A stretch of 64,000 nucleotides of DNA from Pseudoflavitalea rhizosphaerae (GTDB lineage: Bacteria > Bacteroidota > Bacteroidia > Chitinophagales > Chitinophagaceae). The position numbers were made by a program, and so were the translations under genes. Below are positions 1 to 9,700 of this stretch, piece by piece (position 1 is the first letter of the stretch; every line of letters begins with the position of its first letter). Location of the stretch: contig NZ_RCSU01000014.1 of NCBI RefSeq assembly GCF_003991355.1, forward strand, positions 62,001-126,000. Direction: 5' to 3'. The notes below the pieces were generated by a model. It searched no databases. It worked only from the letters and a program-made list of their open reading frames with translations, and was not told the DNA's origin.

Positions 1-239
1 ATGTTCCGGTACAAATTTATGGACCCAGGCCTGATTCTGCTTTCATACAGCAACTGAAACTGCTAAAGAAGAACACGCTGATTGTTGGTCATAGCAACAC
101 CATCGATGATATTGCCAATGGCCTGGCCGGAGAAACAAAAGTAGGAAGCGATCTGCCTGAAACTGTGTATGATCAGATCTTCATTATTCATTACAGGAAG
201 GGAGGAAGAAAGATCGTGTTTGAGAGAGTGATTTATTGA
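1..239 (+). CDS. Histidine phosphatase family protein, C-terminal part (cut by window edge)
   Basis: An open frame enters from the left edge (first full codon at base 3) and stops at TGA 237-239, giving about 78 residues. It contains the segment LIVGHSNTI. The GH(S/E)xx context is the second catalytic histidine motif of the phosphoglycerate mutase/SixA-like histidine phosphatase superfamily. The first motif (RHG) would lie upstream, outside the window. The remainder is a short beta-alpha end typical of small members of the family. Substrate cannot be told from this fragment. It is seen as coding because the frame is open to the edge and the motif is specific; the family assignment is fairly sure. 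Confidence 0.7.
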   Translation, partial: VPVQIYGPRPDSAFIQQLKLLKKNTLIVGHSNTIDDIANGLAGETKVGSDLPETVYDQIFIIHYRKGGRKIVFERVIY

Positions 240-525
240 TGGACATCGATAGCTAACATTAATGGACAACCGATTTTGATGCATCGCCTTGAAAATATTT
301 TTTTGGCGATGTATTATTTTTTGAAAATTGGTGTAAATTTGATTGTTCATTTTCTGAAACGCCACGCCAATTACCACTTCAGGATTCATACATCACACAA
401 AAACCAGACGTTCAAAACTTATTCAGCAATGCATATGCATGCGCTCATGTGTAAGTCTAATCTTATTCATGTATGCATACAATAAGCATTATGCTAATGA
501 TTTGCCTTACCCAAAACTTGATTGA
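240..525. other. Intergenic region without recognised feature
   Basis: This AT-rich stretch of 286 bases lies between the phosphatase end and the DUF6934 gene. It holds short ATGCAT-type palindromes near 429-443, but I see no convincing terminator, gene or RNA. Confidence 0.4.
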
Positions 526-975
526 ATGCATCTGGAAAGATATGCCTTCCGGGCTGACGGGAACAATGAGGTTTTCGCATTTGAAAGTAATGGCCCCAAC
601 GGGATCATCAGAAAAGTAGTCAGGTATATAAAAGTGGGCTTTTTCAATGGCTTCGATATTTATAACCTTGATTTTGGAGATAGTAATGATGGGGCCGGTA
701 ACCCTGATCATTTATCTGTTTCCAATAATGGGGACCGCGATAAGGTGTTGGCAACTGTTGCTGCAACAGTGCTTGCGTTCAACGAGGATCACAAGAAGTT
801 CGTTGTTTTTGCCAAAGGCGCTACGCCGGTTCGGACCCGCTTGTACCAGATGGGTATTAATGCTAATCGGGCTGAGATTGAAGAGCATTTTCATGTATAC
901 GGGATCAATGATGGCGTATCCGGTCCTGTAGAACCTGGCATCAACTATCAGGCATTCATTGCAGTAAAAAAATAG
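526..975 (+). CDS. DUF6934 family protein
   Basis: This gene encodes 149 residues with no signal peptide or membrane segment. The sequence matches the pattern I associate with the Bacteroidota DUF6934 family: an opening strand with aromatic and Phe-Glu-Ser residues, a SNGPNGIIRKVVRY segment (about 22-37), NLDFGD (about 49-54), SVSNNGDRDKVLATVAATV (about 66-84) and TPVRTRLYQMGI (about 101-112). The function of the family is not known to me. It is followed 30 bases later by a 59-codon gene on the same strand. Such small two-gene units are often accessory or toxin-antitoxin-like, but that is inference only. The family call rests on memory of the motif pattern. Confidence 0.7.
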   Translation: MHLERYAFRADGNNEVFAFESNGPNGIIRKVVRYIKVGFFNGFDIYNLDFGDSNDGAGNPDHLSVSNNGDRDKVLATVAATVLAFNEDHKKFVVFAKGATPVRTRLYQMGINANRAEIEEHFHVYGINDGVSGPVEPGINYQAFIAVKK

Positions 976-1005
976 ATCTGTATAATATCAAAAAATAAAT
1001 AGCTT

Positions 1006-1185
1006 ATGAACTTCCCGGAAGCAAAAGAATCTACCAATGAGGATTACAAAAAATATCCTTTATATCAAAAGCATGTAGAGCGTGATAATTCAATTCCTGA
1101 TATCAGTAAGTACTCCTGGTACATTCAAAACCTGGAAGAGGCGAAGAAGATCATTGTTCAAATGGGAGGCACGCTTTGTGATTGA
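1006..1185 (+). CDS. Small hypothetical protein paired with DUF6934 gene
   Basis: A 59-residue open frame begins at ATG 1006, 30 bases after the DUF6934 stop, and ends with TGA at 1183-1185. The product is hydrophilic and charged. It starts MNFPEAKEST and has YQKHVERDNSIPDISKY in the middle and EEAKKII near the end, which suggests a short helical protein. Codon use resembles that of the neighbours and the spacing suggests co-transcription with the DUF6934 gene. I do not recognise a domain. It could be an antitoxin-like or accessory partner, but nothing in the sequence proves this. Confidence 0.5.
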   Translation: MNFPEAKESTNEDYKKYPLYQKHVERDNSIPDISKYSWYIQNLEEAKKIIVQMGGTLCD

Positions 1186-1223
1186 TCTTTTCTGTGCATG
1201 CAGTTTAGGCAAATAGCGAGCGT

Positions 1224-1256
1224 CAAAAAAAAGCTGCCCCTGTGCGGAGGCAGCTT
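1224..1256 (-). terminator. Rho-independent terminator of the E2 gene
   Basis: Read on the minus strand, an 8-bp stem AAGCTGCC/GGCAGCTT (1249-1256 with 1231-1238) is followed by a run of eight or more T residues. It lies 25 bases past the stop of the E2 gene. Confidence 0.8.
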
Positions 1257-1280
1257 GTATAGCAAGTAACACAAACAAAT

Positions 1281-2633
1281 CTATACTGTTCTCGCCGGAT
1301 CGAACTGTTCCAGTTCTTTGGCAACGGCATTGAGGAAAGTGGCGCCGAGGGCCCCGTCGATGATGCGGTGGTCATAGCTCATGCTCAGGTACATCATATG
1401 CCTGATGGCAATGCTGTCGCCCTGCGCAGTCTCGATCACCATTGGACGTTTCTTGATAGCTCCTACAGCCAGGATAGCCACCTGCGGCTGGTTGATGATG
1501 GGGGTCCCCATCAGGCTGCCGAATGTGCCCACATTGGTGAGGGTGAAAGTTCCTCCCTGTGTATCGTCTGGTTTCAGTTTATTGTTTCGTGCGGCATTGG
1601 CCAGTCCATTCACCTGTTTGCTCAGGCCAACCAGGTTCAACTGATCAGCATTTTTGATCACAGGAACGATCAGGTTTCCGGAAGGAAGGGCAGCGGCCAT
1701 TCCGATATTGATATCTTTCTTAACAATGATCTTGTTGCCATCGAGGCTGCTATTGAGCCAGGGGTATTTTTTCAGGCAACGTACGATCGCTTCGATGAAA
1801 AGTGGAGTGAAAGTGAGTTTTTCTCCTTCTCTCTTTTCAAATTCTTTCTTGACGCGATCTCTCCAGAGCACCATATTGGTAACATCTGCTTCGGTGAAGC
1901 TGGTTACATGCGGGCTGGTATGCTTGCTGCGCACCATATGCTCTGCAATGAGCTTACGCATACGGTCCATCTCGATGATCTCGGCATTGCCGGAATAAGA
2001 AACAACGTGGTTGTCTGTGGTAGTAGCAATCACATCTGCTTTGCTGGCAGGTTGCGCCACTGCATTCCGGTTGTCCGTAACAGTTACGGAAGGTGCGATG
2101 GTTTTGCCGGATTTTCTGGCTTCCACAAATGCCAGGATATCTTTCTTGGTCACGCGGCCTTCATTGCCGGTGCCTGGAATATTTTCAAGATCAACCATAC
2201 TCACCCCTTCGCTGGCTGCGATATTGAGCACGAGCGGAGAGTAGAATCTGTTGGCAGTTCCGTTGGCGGCAGGTCTTGCAGCAGTGGCTGTTTGCACAGC
2301 TACGGCGGGAGCAGTTTCTACGGCAGCAGCTGCGGGAGCAGCGCTGGCAGCAGGCGCTGAAGGAGCAGCAGGAGCCTGGGCAGATTCGGCAGCGCCAACG
2401 CGGATACGCGCAATGGCAGTACCGATGGGAACAACATCATTCACATTGAAAAGGATCTCTTCAATCACACCTTCAGCAGTGGATGGCACTTCACTGTCTA
2501 CCTTGTCAGTGGCGATCTCCAATACGGTTTCATCCATTTTCACCGGGTCACCGGGTTGTTTATGCCACTTCAGAATAGTGGCTTCCATGATACTTTCACC
2601 CAGTTTAGGCATTATTAAGTCAACAACTGCCAT
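1281..2633 (-). CDS. 2-oxo acid dehydrogenase E2 subunit (dihydrolipoamide acyltransferase)
   Basis: This is the cytoplasmic core subunit of a 2-oxo acid dehydrogenase complex; it moves acyl groups from the lipoyl arm to coenzyme A. The 450 residues show an N-terminal lipoyl domain (about 1-80) with the lipoylated lysine in ATDKVDSEVPS (Lys44), an Ala/Pro-rich linker (about 85-125), an E3-binding domain (about 130-172, containing EGRVTKKDI) and a C-terminal catalytic domain ending with DHRIIDG (His422, Asp426). Only one lipoyl domain is present. The E1 genes are not adjacent, so pyruvate, 2-oxoglutarate and branched-chain complexes cannot be told apart. An E3 gene (lpdA) lies at 20.7-22.1 kb. 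Confidence 0.93.
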   Translation of the reverse strand: MAVVDLIMPKLGESIMEATILKWHKQPGDPVKMDETVLEIATDKVDSEVPSTAEGVIEEILFNVNDVVPIGTAIARIRVGAAESAQAPAAPSAPAASAAPAAAAVETAPAVAVQTATAARPAANGTANRFYSPLVLNIAASEGVSMVDLENIPGTGNEGRVTKKDILAFVEARKSGKTIAPSVTVTDNRNAVAQPASKADVIATTTDNHVVSYSGNAEIIEMDRMRKLIAEHMVRSKHTSPHVTSFTEADVTNMVLWRDRVKKEFEKREGEKLTFTPLFIEAIVRCLKKYPWLNSSLDGNKIIVKKDINIGMAAALPSGNLIVPVIKNADQLNLVGLSKQVNGLANAARNNKLKPDDTQGGTFTLTNVGTFGSLMGTPIINQPQVAILAVGAIKKRPMVIETAQGDSIAIRHMMYLSMSYDHRIIDGALGATFLNAVAKELEQFDPARTV

Positions 2634-2688
2634 AGTTGATCGGAGGTTTTATTGTTTTGATGATTCTTGGTTTGATCAATTGTCGGGC

Positions 2689-2696
2689 CAAAGGTA
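2689..2696 (-). promoter_or_regulatory. Candidate -7 element upstream of the E2 gene
   Basis: On the minus strand the sequence TACCTTTG fits the Bacteroidota TAnnTTTG motif, 56 bases ahead of the start codon. No clear -33 element was found. Confidence 0.45.
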
Positions 2697-2723
2697 ATGA
2701 TTTTGCTAACAACTGTTCGCACT

Positions 2724-3977
2724 CTAATGGCTTGCAATGAACTTTCTCAACAGGTTGAGGGCATTGATAGCCGCCATTTCTATGTTCCGGGCCCTGTCGA
2801 ACCGGAAATGAAACAATTGTGTAACGATCTCATCCTTATTTCCCGCCGCGATCCATACTGTCCCCACGGGCTTGGTCTCTGAGCCGCCTCCGGGCCCCAT
2901 AATACCGCTGGTGGCCACTGCATAATCCGTGTTGAGGCTGAGCAATGCTCCCTGCACCATCTGCCGGACTGTGGATTCACTCACGGCGCCATCCTGCACC
3001 AGGGTATCGTGCGATACTTTCAATACATTTTCTTTCACTTCATTTGCATAACTAACTACGGTGCCTTTGAAATAATCACTGCTCCCCGCGATGCTGGTGA
3101 TCAGGTGCGCAATATAGCCACCGGTACAGCTTTCAGCGGTTGCCATCGTTTTATGGCTTTGTTTCAGCAGATCGCCTACCACTTGTTGCAGCGGTTTATC
3201 TTCATCCACCACCATATGTTCTGCTACCAGTTGTTTCAGTTGACTGAACTGCTGGTCCAGATCATTTTCCAGTTTTTCTTTCGACGTTCCGGAGCCGGTG
3301 ATGCGCAGCCGCACCATACTATAATGTGGAAGATACGCCAGTTTTATATGCGGAGGTAGTTGCGCTTCCCAATCTTTGATCATCTCTGCCAGGAAAGATT
3401 CACCCACGCCGGCGGTGAGCAGGGTACGATGACTGATAAAGGGCATGGTGAAATGCTGTTGCAGGCGGGGCAGCACCTCTTTGAGCATCAATCCTTTCAT
3501 TTCATGCGGCACACCGGGCAGTGAAACAAACACCCTTCCATCCCGCTCAAACCACATGCCGGGCGCAGAGCCGCGTTCATTGAAGAGTACGGTGCAAACA
3601 TCGGGCACATCAGCCTGTTCCAGGTTGCGCCGGATGATGGGCCTCCTGTACACTTTTTCAAAAAGATACCTGATATGCTCCAGGGTCCGATGGTCTGTAA
3701 CCATCTTACCTCCGAAATAATCATTCAGCACCTGCTTGGTGATATCGTCTGCTGTAGGGCCGAGGCCGCCGGTCATGATAATGATCTGGCAATCCTTGCT
3801 CTGCTCATCCAGCGCATGCACGATCTCTTCTTTCAGGTCCCCCACCGCCACTCTTCTTTTGAGCCATACGCCGGTCTTGTTGAGTTCCTGCGCCATCCAT
3901 GGACTATTCGTATCCGTTACCTGTCCGATCAGTAGTTCATCTCCGATGGTGATGATAGAGGCAAATACCTGCTGCAT
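2724..3977 (-). CDS. cinA: CinA-type protein: MoCF-like domain plus nicotinamide-nucleotide amidohydrolase
   Basis: The 417-residue protein has an N-terminal molybdopterin-binding-like (COG1058) domain, about residues 1-170, beginning with ITIGDELLIGQVTDTNS and containing TGGLGPTADDIT. A C-terminal CinA/PncC amidohydrolase domain (about 255-415) contains ATAESCTGGY, GSSDYFKGTVVSYAN and SGIMGPGGG. Two-domain members cleave nicotinamide mononucleotide (NMN deamidase) and repair pyridine nucleotides. The length is normal for the two-domain form. Older names link it to competence, but no competence genes are near. It lies on the same strand as the E2 gene, but a promoter-like element between them suggests separate starts. 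Confidence 0.93.
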   Translation of the reverse strand: MQQVFASIITIGDELLIGQVTDTNSPWMAQELNKTGVWLKRRVAVGDLKEEIVHALDEQSKDCQIIIMTGGLGPTADDITKQVLNDYFGGKMVTDHRTLEHIRYLFEKVYRRPIIRRNLEQADVPDVCTVLFNERGSAPGMWFERDGRVFVSLPGVPHEMKGLMLKEVLPRLQQHFTMPFISHRTLLTAGVGESFLAEMIKDWEAQLPPHIKLAYLPHYSMVRLRITGSGTSKEKLENDLDQQFSQLKQLVAEHMVVDEDKPLQQVVGDLLKQSHKTMATAESCTGGYIAHLITSIAGSSDYFKGTVVSYANEVKENVLKVSHDTLVQDGAVSESTVRQMVQGALLSLNTDYAVATSGIMGPGGGSETKPVGTVWIAAGNKDEIVTQLFHFRFDRARNIEMAAINALNLLRKFIASH

Positions 3978-4043
3978 AGATTTGAATAATTGGGTTCAAA
4001 GGTAGTCACAAATCTGTATTTTCATGGTGTAATCGAACATCGC

Positions 4044-5456
4044 ATGAAGAAGATCCTCTATGTAGCATTCCTGTTGAATTCGTTTATGCAGATGAATGCT
4101 CAGTCCGTATCACAGAAACTGGAAGAAGCCATTGTTCAGCTGGAAGCAGATCCTGCATTCAAACATGCCATTATAAGTCTTTGTGTATTGAACACCACAA
4201 CAGGTGAACAGGTTTTCGGCAGGCAGGAACAAACTGGTCTTGCGCCTGCCAGTACACAAAAACTTTTCACCAGTGCCGCTGCTTATGAATTATTAGGACA
4301 ACAATTCCGGTTCCATACCCGGATTGCACGGGATCAACCAGTTCAAAATGGCGTACTCAATGGCGATCTGTTTGTTGTGGGCGGTGGTGATCCCACAGCA
4401 GGCAGCTGGCGATGGGCTGCTACCAAAGAAAAAGCAGTAATGGACGAGATCATTGCCATTCTTCGCAGGCATAAGGTCCATACCATCAAAGGAAATATCT
4501 GGATCGATGATCATTCGTATACGCAGGACCCGCTGCCTGGCGGCTGGATCTGGACAGATATGGGGAATTACTACGGCGCGGGATGCTGGGGCATCAACTG
4601 GCACGAGAACCAATACGATCTCACGCTCGCAGCCGGTGATTGCTGCGGCGGCCTCACCACAGTAAAAAGTATCTCACCTTCTATTCCAAACCTTCAGCTC
4701 ATCAACGATATTCGTGTAGGCAAGCGGGGTAGTGGCGATAATGGTTATATTTTCGCAGCGCCTTACAGCAACAAGGCATTCACTTCAGGCACTATTCCTG
4801 CCAATGAAAAAAGTTTCACCATTTCCGGTTCCATGCCGCAACCCGGGCTCGTTTTCGGAGAAGCTCTCAAATCAAAAATAGTACAGGCTGGCATCAGGTT
4901 CAGCGGCAAAGTACAAACTGCGTCGGGGGCTTACCTCTCTGGTCAACCTCTCCGGAAACCCATAACAGTACTGGATTCCATCGCTTCGCCTTCATTAGAC
5001 AGCATCAATTACTGGTTCCTGCAGAAAAGTGTGAACCTGTTCGGCGAAGCATTGCTGAAAAGGATCGCTTTCGAAAAAAATGGAAATGGTAATACCGGTG
5101 AGGGCGCCAGTCTCCTTCGTTCATTCTGGCAGGAGAAAGGCATTGGGAAAGGCGCCATCAATATCATGGATGGCAGTGGTCTTTCACCACAGAACCGGGT
5201 TACTACCGATGCGCTGGTGCGTGTTCTGCAATTTGCGAAAAGCCGCCCCTGGTACAACAGCTTCTACTATTCATTACCGTTATACAACGGCATGAAGATG
5301 AAGAGCGGGTCCATTGGGGGCAGCCGCGCCTTTGCAGGTTATCATACGGCAAAGGATGGAACGAAATATACTTTCGCTATCATCATCAACAATTACAACG
5401 GAGGATCGGGAGAAACCGTGAAGAAGATCTATAAAGTGCTTGATGTATTGAAGTAG
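4044..5456 (+). CDS. dacB: D-alanyl-D-alanine carboxypeptidase/endopeptidase (PBP4, peptidase S13)
   Basis: This periplasmic penicillin-binding protein trims peptidoglycan cross-links. I chose ATG 4044 because it opens a good signal peptide (MKKILYVAFLLNSF...MNAQS); an upstream extension to 3990 has no such feature. The 470 residues carry the three serine-enzyme motifs: SxxK in APASTQKLFTSAA near residue 70, SxN as SVNLFGEALLKRI, and KTG-like KSG in MKSGSIGGSRAFAGY near the C-terminus. Length and order fit PBP4/DacB. The gene is transcribed divergently from cinA across a short gap and ends just before a strong terminator. Confidence 0.93.
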   Translation: MKKILYVAFLLNSFMQMNAQSVSQKLEEAIVQLEADPAFKHAIISLCVLNTTTGEQVFGRQEQTGLAPASTQKLFTSAAAYELLGQQFRFHTRIARDQPVQNGVLNGDLFVVGGGDPTAGSWRWAATKEKAVMDEIIAILRRHKVHTIKGNIWIDDHSYTQDPLPGGWIWTDMGNYYGAGCWGINWHENQYDLTLAAGDCCGGLTTVKSISPSIPNLQLINDIRVGKRGSGDNGYIFAAPYSNKAFTSGTIPANEKSFTISGSMPQPGLVFGEALKSKIVQAGIRFSGKVQTASGAYLSGQPLRKPITVLDSIASPSLDSINYWFLQKSVNLFGEALLKRIAFEKNGNGNTGEGASLLRSFWQEKGIGKGAINIMDGSGLSPQNRVTTDALVRVLQFAKSRPWYNSFYYSLPLYNGMKMKSGSIGGSRAFAGYHTAKDGTKYTFAIIINNYNGGSGETVKKIYKVLDVLK

Positions 5457-5467
5457 GGATAAAAAAA

Positions 5468-5495
5468 GAAAAACATCCATGGGATGTTTTTCAAA
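5468..5495 (+). terminator. Hairpin terminator after dacB
   Basis: A perfect 11-bp stem (GAAAAACATCC, 5468-5478, with 5482-5492) around an ATG loop has T-rich and A-rich flanks on both sides. It could stop transcription from either strand. Confidence 0.75.
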
Positions 5496-5687
5496 GGACG
5501 TTTTGGAAATGGGTTTTCCGAGGTCCGGTTTTCTCTGTTGGTTTTTCAGGATCTGGATCGGTTTTTCTGGATTTGGACAGGTCTTTCACGTATTGGATGG
5601 TGCAAAGAAAAAAGATTTCCGGTATTGATGCAAGCCTGCATCGATTAAGTAAATATTAATTCAATTCTCCCATCGTACCACCTTCGA

Positions 5688-6107
5688 TCAGGCATTGCCG
5701 TTGAAAAAAGGCTCAAGCTTTTGGCGAAGCTGTTCCGGCATCACCGTTTTCTCACGGGTGGTGGCATCCAGGAAATACAATACTACATGACCAACGGTGA
5801 GTAGTTTGCCTGCCTCATTGAAAACTTCCTGGTGAAATTCTATGCGATGGTTCACCGGCAATTCTTTCAGGGTTGTTTTTACGCTCAGCAGATCGTCGTA
5901 ATGAGCAGGCCGCAGGAAATTGAATTTGATTTCCACGATGGGCATGATCACACCCATTGCTTCCATGTCCTTATAAGTAAAACCCAATGAACGGATGGAT
6001 TCAGCCCTGGCAACTTCAAAGTACTGGGCATAGTTGCCGTGATAGACTACGTCCATCTGATCAGTTTCAGCATACCGTACACGGATGGGAGTGGTGGTGA
6101 TGTACAT
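5688..6107 (-). CDS. Acyl-CoA thioesterase, YbgC/4-hydroxybenzoyl-CoA type (hotdog fold)
   Basis: The 139-residue cytoplasmic protein has the hotdog thioesterase signature near the N-terminus: RYAETDQMDVVYHGNY, with the catalytic Asp in TD (Asp16) and the YHGNY segment. The rest follows the beta pattern of the family, with FNFLRPAHYDD and HVVLYFLD. Members hydrolyse short or aromatic acyl-CoAs; the actual substrate is unknown. It lies nine bases downstream of the DoxX gene on the same strand, so the two are likely co-transcribed. Confidence 0.88.
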   Translation of the reverse strand: MYITTTPIRVRYAETDQMDVVYHGNYAQYFEVARAESIRSLGFTYKDMEAMGVIMPIVEIKFNFLRPAHYDDLLSVKTTLKELPVNHRIEFHQEVFNEAGKLLTVGHVVLYFLDATTREKTVMPEQLRQKLEPFFNGNA

Positions 6108-6116
6108 AGAAATATC

Positions 6117-6524
6117 TTATTTGCCGGCCATGCCATCAACACTGATCTTACCGGGGCCAACAATCAAAAGGGCCAGGTAGCCGGTGAGGAAGAGAGCAGC
6201 CATTTCTCCTTCTCCGAAGATCAATCCTTTATGCGCCATGAAGAGGGCAACGCTCATCACGATGATCACGGGGATAGTAGCAAAACGGGTGAACAATCCG
6301 ATCAATACCAGGCCGGCGCAGATCACTTCGGCAAAGATCACCAGGCCCAGTGTGAAGCCCTGACCCAATCCGAAAAGGCTCATGAATTTTGGCTTGATGG
6401 CATCGAAAGCCTTGAATTTTTGAAGACCGTGGTTGATCATCAATGCGCCGAAGCTGAGGCGCATCAATAAGGTGGCGAGGTTAAAAGAACCAGTAGTATA
6501 ACTGGTTGACATCAGTTTGCTCAT
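6117..6524 (-). CDS. DoxX family membrane protein
   Basis: The 135-residue protein has four hydrophobic segments (about 15-32, 55-77, 82-97 and 107-122). It carries the DoxX features RLSFGALMINHGLQKF at the first helix and GLFTRFATIP between helices two and three. DoxX proteins are small inner-membrane proteins linked to redox or thiol stress, but the biochemical role of this branch is not established. It is the first gene of a two-gene unit with the thioesterase. The neighbour does not define its role. Confidence 0.85.
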   Translation of the reverse strand: MSKLMSTSYTTGSFNLATLLMRLSFGALMINHGLQKFKAFDAIKPKFMSLFGLGQGFTLGLVIFAEVICAGLVLIGLFTRFATIPVIIVMSVALFMAHKGLIFGEGEMAALFLTGYLALLIVGPGKISVDGMAGK

Positions 6525-6716
6525 AAGATTGAAAATTTTTCAGTTTCCAAAAGTAGTGGTTTTGTTTTTGTAATACATAATGAAAAAGAAATGTTAATCC
6601 TGCCACTTATCCACAGGTGTTTGGAACGATGTTTGGTTGAAGGTAAAATATTTAGAATCTTTACCACGTTACAATAGTATTTACACTGTTGTCCTCTATT
6701 TCAAACGGATATTGGA

Positions 6717-9700
6717 ATGAAAAAAATCACAGCCTTTTGCGTCCTGGCTCTTTCCATTCAAGGTTCTATTGCCCAGCAAACGAGATTTATCAGTGACCCT
6801 CAGGGTACATTCAAGCAGGCAAAAGAATATTTCCAGCGCGAACAATACAGTCTTGCCTATCCCATACTGAAAGATCTTCAGTTGCAATTGCGGGAACACG
6901 ACCGCACCGATCAGGCTATCACTGCCCAGGAAATAAAATACTATACTACCGTTTGCGCCCTCAAACAGAATGAGCGCGGCGCGGTGGAAAAAGCCCGGGA
7001 CTTCATTGATCTGGAAGACAATAATTCCCGTGTTCAAATGATGAGCTTTCACCTGGCAGAATATTATTTTCGCCAGGGAGATTATGCAAAAGCGCTGGAA
7101 CAGTACGAAGCCACCAATATTGAGAACCTCAGCAACCGTGAAATTGCCGATCTCAAATTCCACCAGGGCTATGCCTACTTCAATGCCAAACAATTCGATA
7201 AGGCAAAACCCTTATTCGATGCCATCCGGCAAATGAAGGATGATCCCAATTACATCGATGCAAACTATTACTACGGCTTCCTCGCTTTCAACGATAAGGA
7301 ATATCGCAAAGCGCTGGACGCCTTCGCAATTGTGGAAGACCATCCGCAATACGGACAGGTAGTGCCTTACTATATCGCCAATATTTATTATGCACTCGGG
7401 CAAAAAGACAAAGCCCTGGAATATGCAGAGAACAAACTCAAAAGAGGTAATCTCTATTATGATCTGGAGATGCGCCAGATCGTAGGGCATGCTTATTTCG
7501 AGAAGAAGGAATATGCGAAAGCCCTTCCATATCTGGAAACATATGTTACCAAATCCGATAAGGTGAGGAGAGAGGACCTGTATGAGCTCAGCTACTGCTA
7601 CTACCAGGCCAATAACCTGAATAAAGCTATCGATGGTTTCAAGCAGATCAGCGGTAACCAGGACTCACTGGCGCAAAACGCCATGTACCTTCTCGGTGAT
7701 GCCTACCTGAAAACCGGTCAGAAAGCCAATGCGCGCAATGCCTTCTTTATCTGCGCCACCAACAGCAGCAATGCAAAACAGAAAGAGATCTCCGTATTCA
7801 ATTACGCCAAGCTTTCCTACGAGCTGGGCTATCAGGATGTGGCCCTTACAGAACTGCAGAAATTCCTGGCAGCGTATCCGCAATCTGAATACAATCCAGA
7901 AGCCCGTGAACTGCTGATCAATGTGCTGGCCAATACCAATAATTACAAAGATGCACTGTCGCTGCTGGAAGGACTGAAAACCCCTTCGCCCAATGCCAGG
8001 AGGCTCTATCCGAAAATATTGTATGGCCGCGCTACCGAGCTTATCAACGATGGCATGCTGGTAACTGCCAGTGAACTGCTCACCCGCGCAGAAGCCCTGC
8101 CGGAGAACAGCAGTGTGCTGCCTTATGTGCAGTTCTGGAGAGGAGAGATCGCTTACCGTCTCAATAAAACAGATGATGCTATCCAATACTATTTCAATTA
8201 TCTCAAGTCTGGTGCAGTGGAAGGCGAAGCCAATCCACTGAATGCAAAATACAATCTCGGTTATGCCTACCTGAGAAAAGAGAATTATAAACAGGCGCAG
8301 GGATTCTTTGAGCAGGTGGTATCAACGCCCAGGATCAATTCTTCTCCGCTGCAGCAGGATGCCTATGTGCGTACTGCCGATTGCTACTACATGAGCCGCG
8401 ATTACAAAAAAGCGCTGGACATGTACAACAAAGTACTCGACTATTCCTGGCCCCAGAGTGATTATGCCACATTCCAGAAAGCCATGATCGCCGGTGTGAA
8501 CAGTGGTAAAGAGAAGATCAACCTGCTCAGTGGGATCAGCAGGAAATATCCAACATCGTCACTGGTAAGTGATGCAAATATGGAGATAGCCACTACTTAC
8601 CTGGCCGGCCAACAGTTCCGCGAAGCCATCCCTTACCTGAAGAATGTAGTATCCGATCCCAATTCCTCCCTCAAACCCAAAGCTTACCTGAAGCTGGGTA
8701 TCGCCTGGTACAATCTCGACAATAACACTGAAGCGCTCAACCAGTATACGGCTGTGATCAAACAATTCCCCAACTCCGTGGAAGCAGATGCGGCCCTTGA
8801 AAATGCACGCACTGTCTATATGGAACAGGGCAAGACCAGCGAGTACGTGAACTTCGCCCGCAGCATGGGCAAGGAAGTAAGCAGCAGCCAGGAAGAAGAA
8901 CTGGCTTACCAGGCCGCAGAAGTGCAGTTCAATAATGGTAATTTCTCTGCCGCCGCCAAAGCATTCGAAGAATATGTAACCAGGTTCCCGGAAGGGAAAC
9001 ATTCCCTGGAAGCATTGTATTATAAGAGTGAGATCTATTTCAACCAGAAAGACTGGGTAAAGGCGGTTGCCGGTTACGAAGAACTGGCAGACCGTGTTCC
9101 GCACAAATACGGTGAAAAATCCCTTTTGAATGCAGCCCGTCTGAATTTCTTCGATCTCAAGAATTACGAAAAGGCCGAGAAGTATTTCATCCGTCTCAAG
9201 GATTTCGCCACTTCACAGGAGAACAAACTGGAAGCTATGCGTGGCCTGCTTCGCAGCCAGTACCAGTTGAAAAAATGGAGCGATGCCGTGGAGAATGCAC
9301 GTGAACTTCTCAGTCAGAAAGGTATCGGTACAGATGATAAAACGATGGCGAATATGGCCATTGCAAAATCTTACCAGAACAATAACCAGTGTGATCAGGC
9401 CATTACACAGTTCCGCACGGTGGTATCGCTCAGCAAATCCGCTTATGGTGCAGAAGCCCGTTATGAGATCGCCAGTTGTATGTTCAGTGAAGGCAGGATG
9501 AAAGATGCTGAGAAAGCAGCATTTGAAGTGATCAACAAATCCGGTTCTTATGAGACCTGGGTTACCAAGGCGTATATCCTGTTAGGGGATATCTATTTCA
9601 AACAACAGGATTACTTCAATGCCAAAGCCACTTTCCAGAGTGTAGTAGAGAATGCACGCATCGAGGAACTGCGCAAGGAAGCACAACGCAAACTGGATGA

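Noticed and set aside
1368-2360. Antisense frame of 330 codons opposite the E2 gene, and a similar one at 41328-42221 opposite hisB
   Set aside because: Both lie fully inside genes with clear domains and show no domain of their own.
5493-5600. Degenerate GGTTTTYC-type direct repeats after dacB
   Set aside because: Units vary in length and sequence and the terminator just upstream explains the T-rich start; no regular period.
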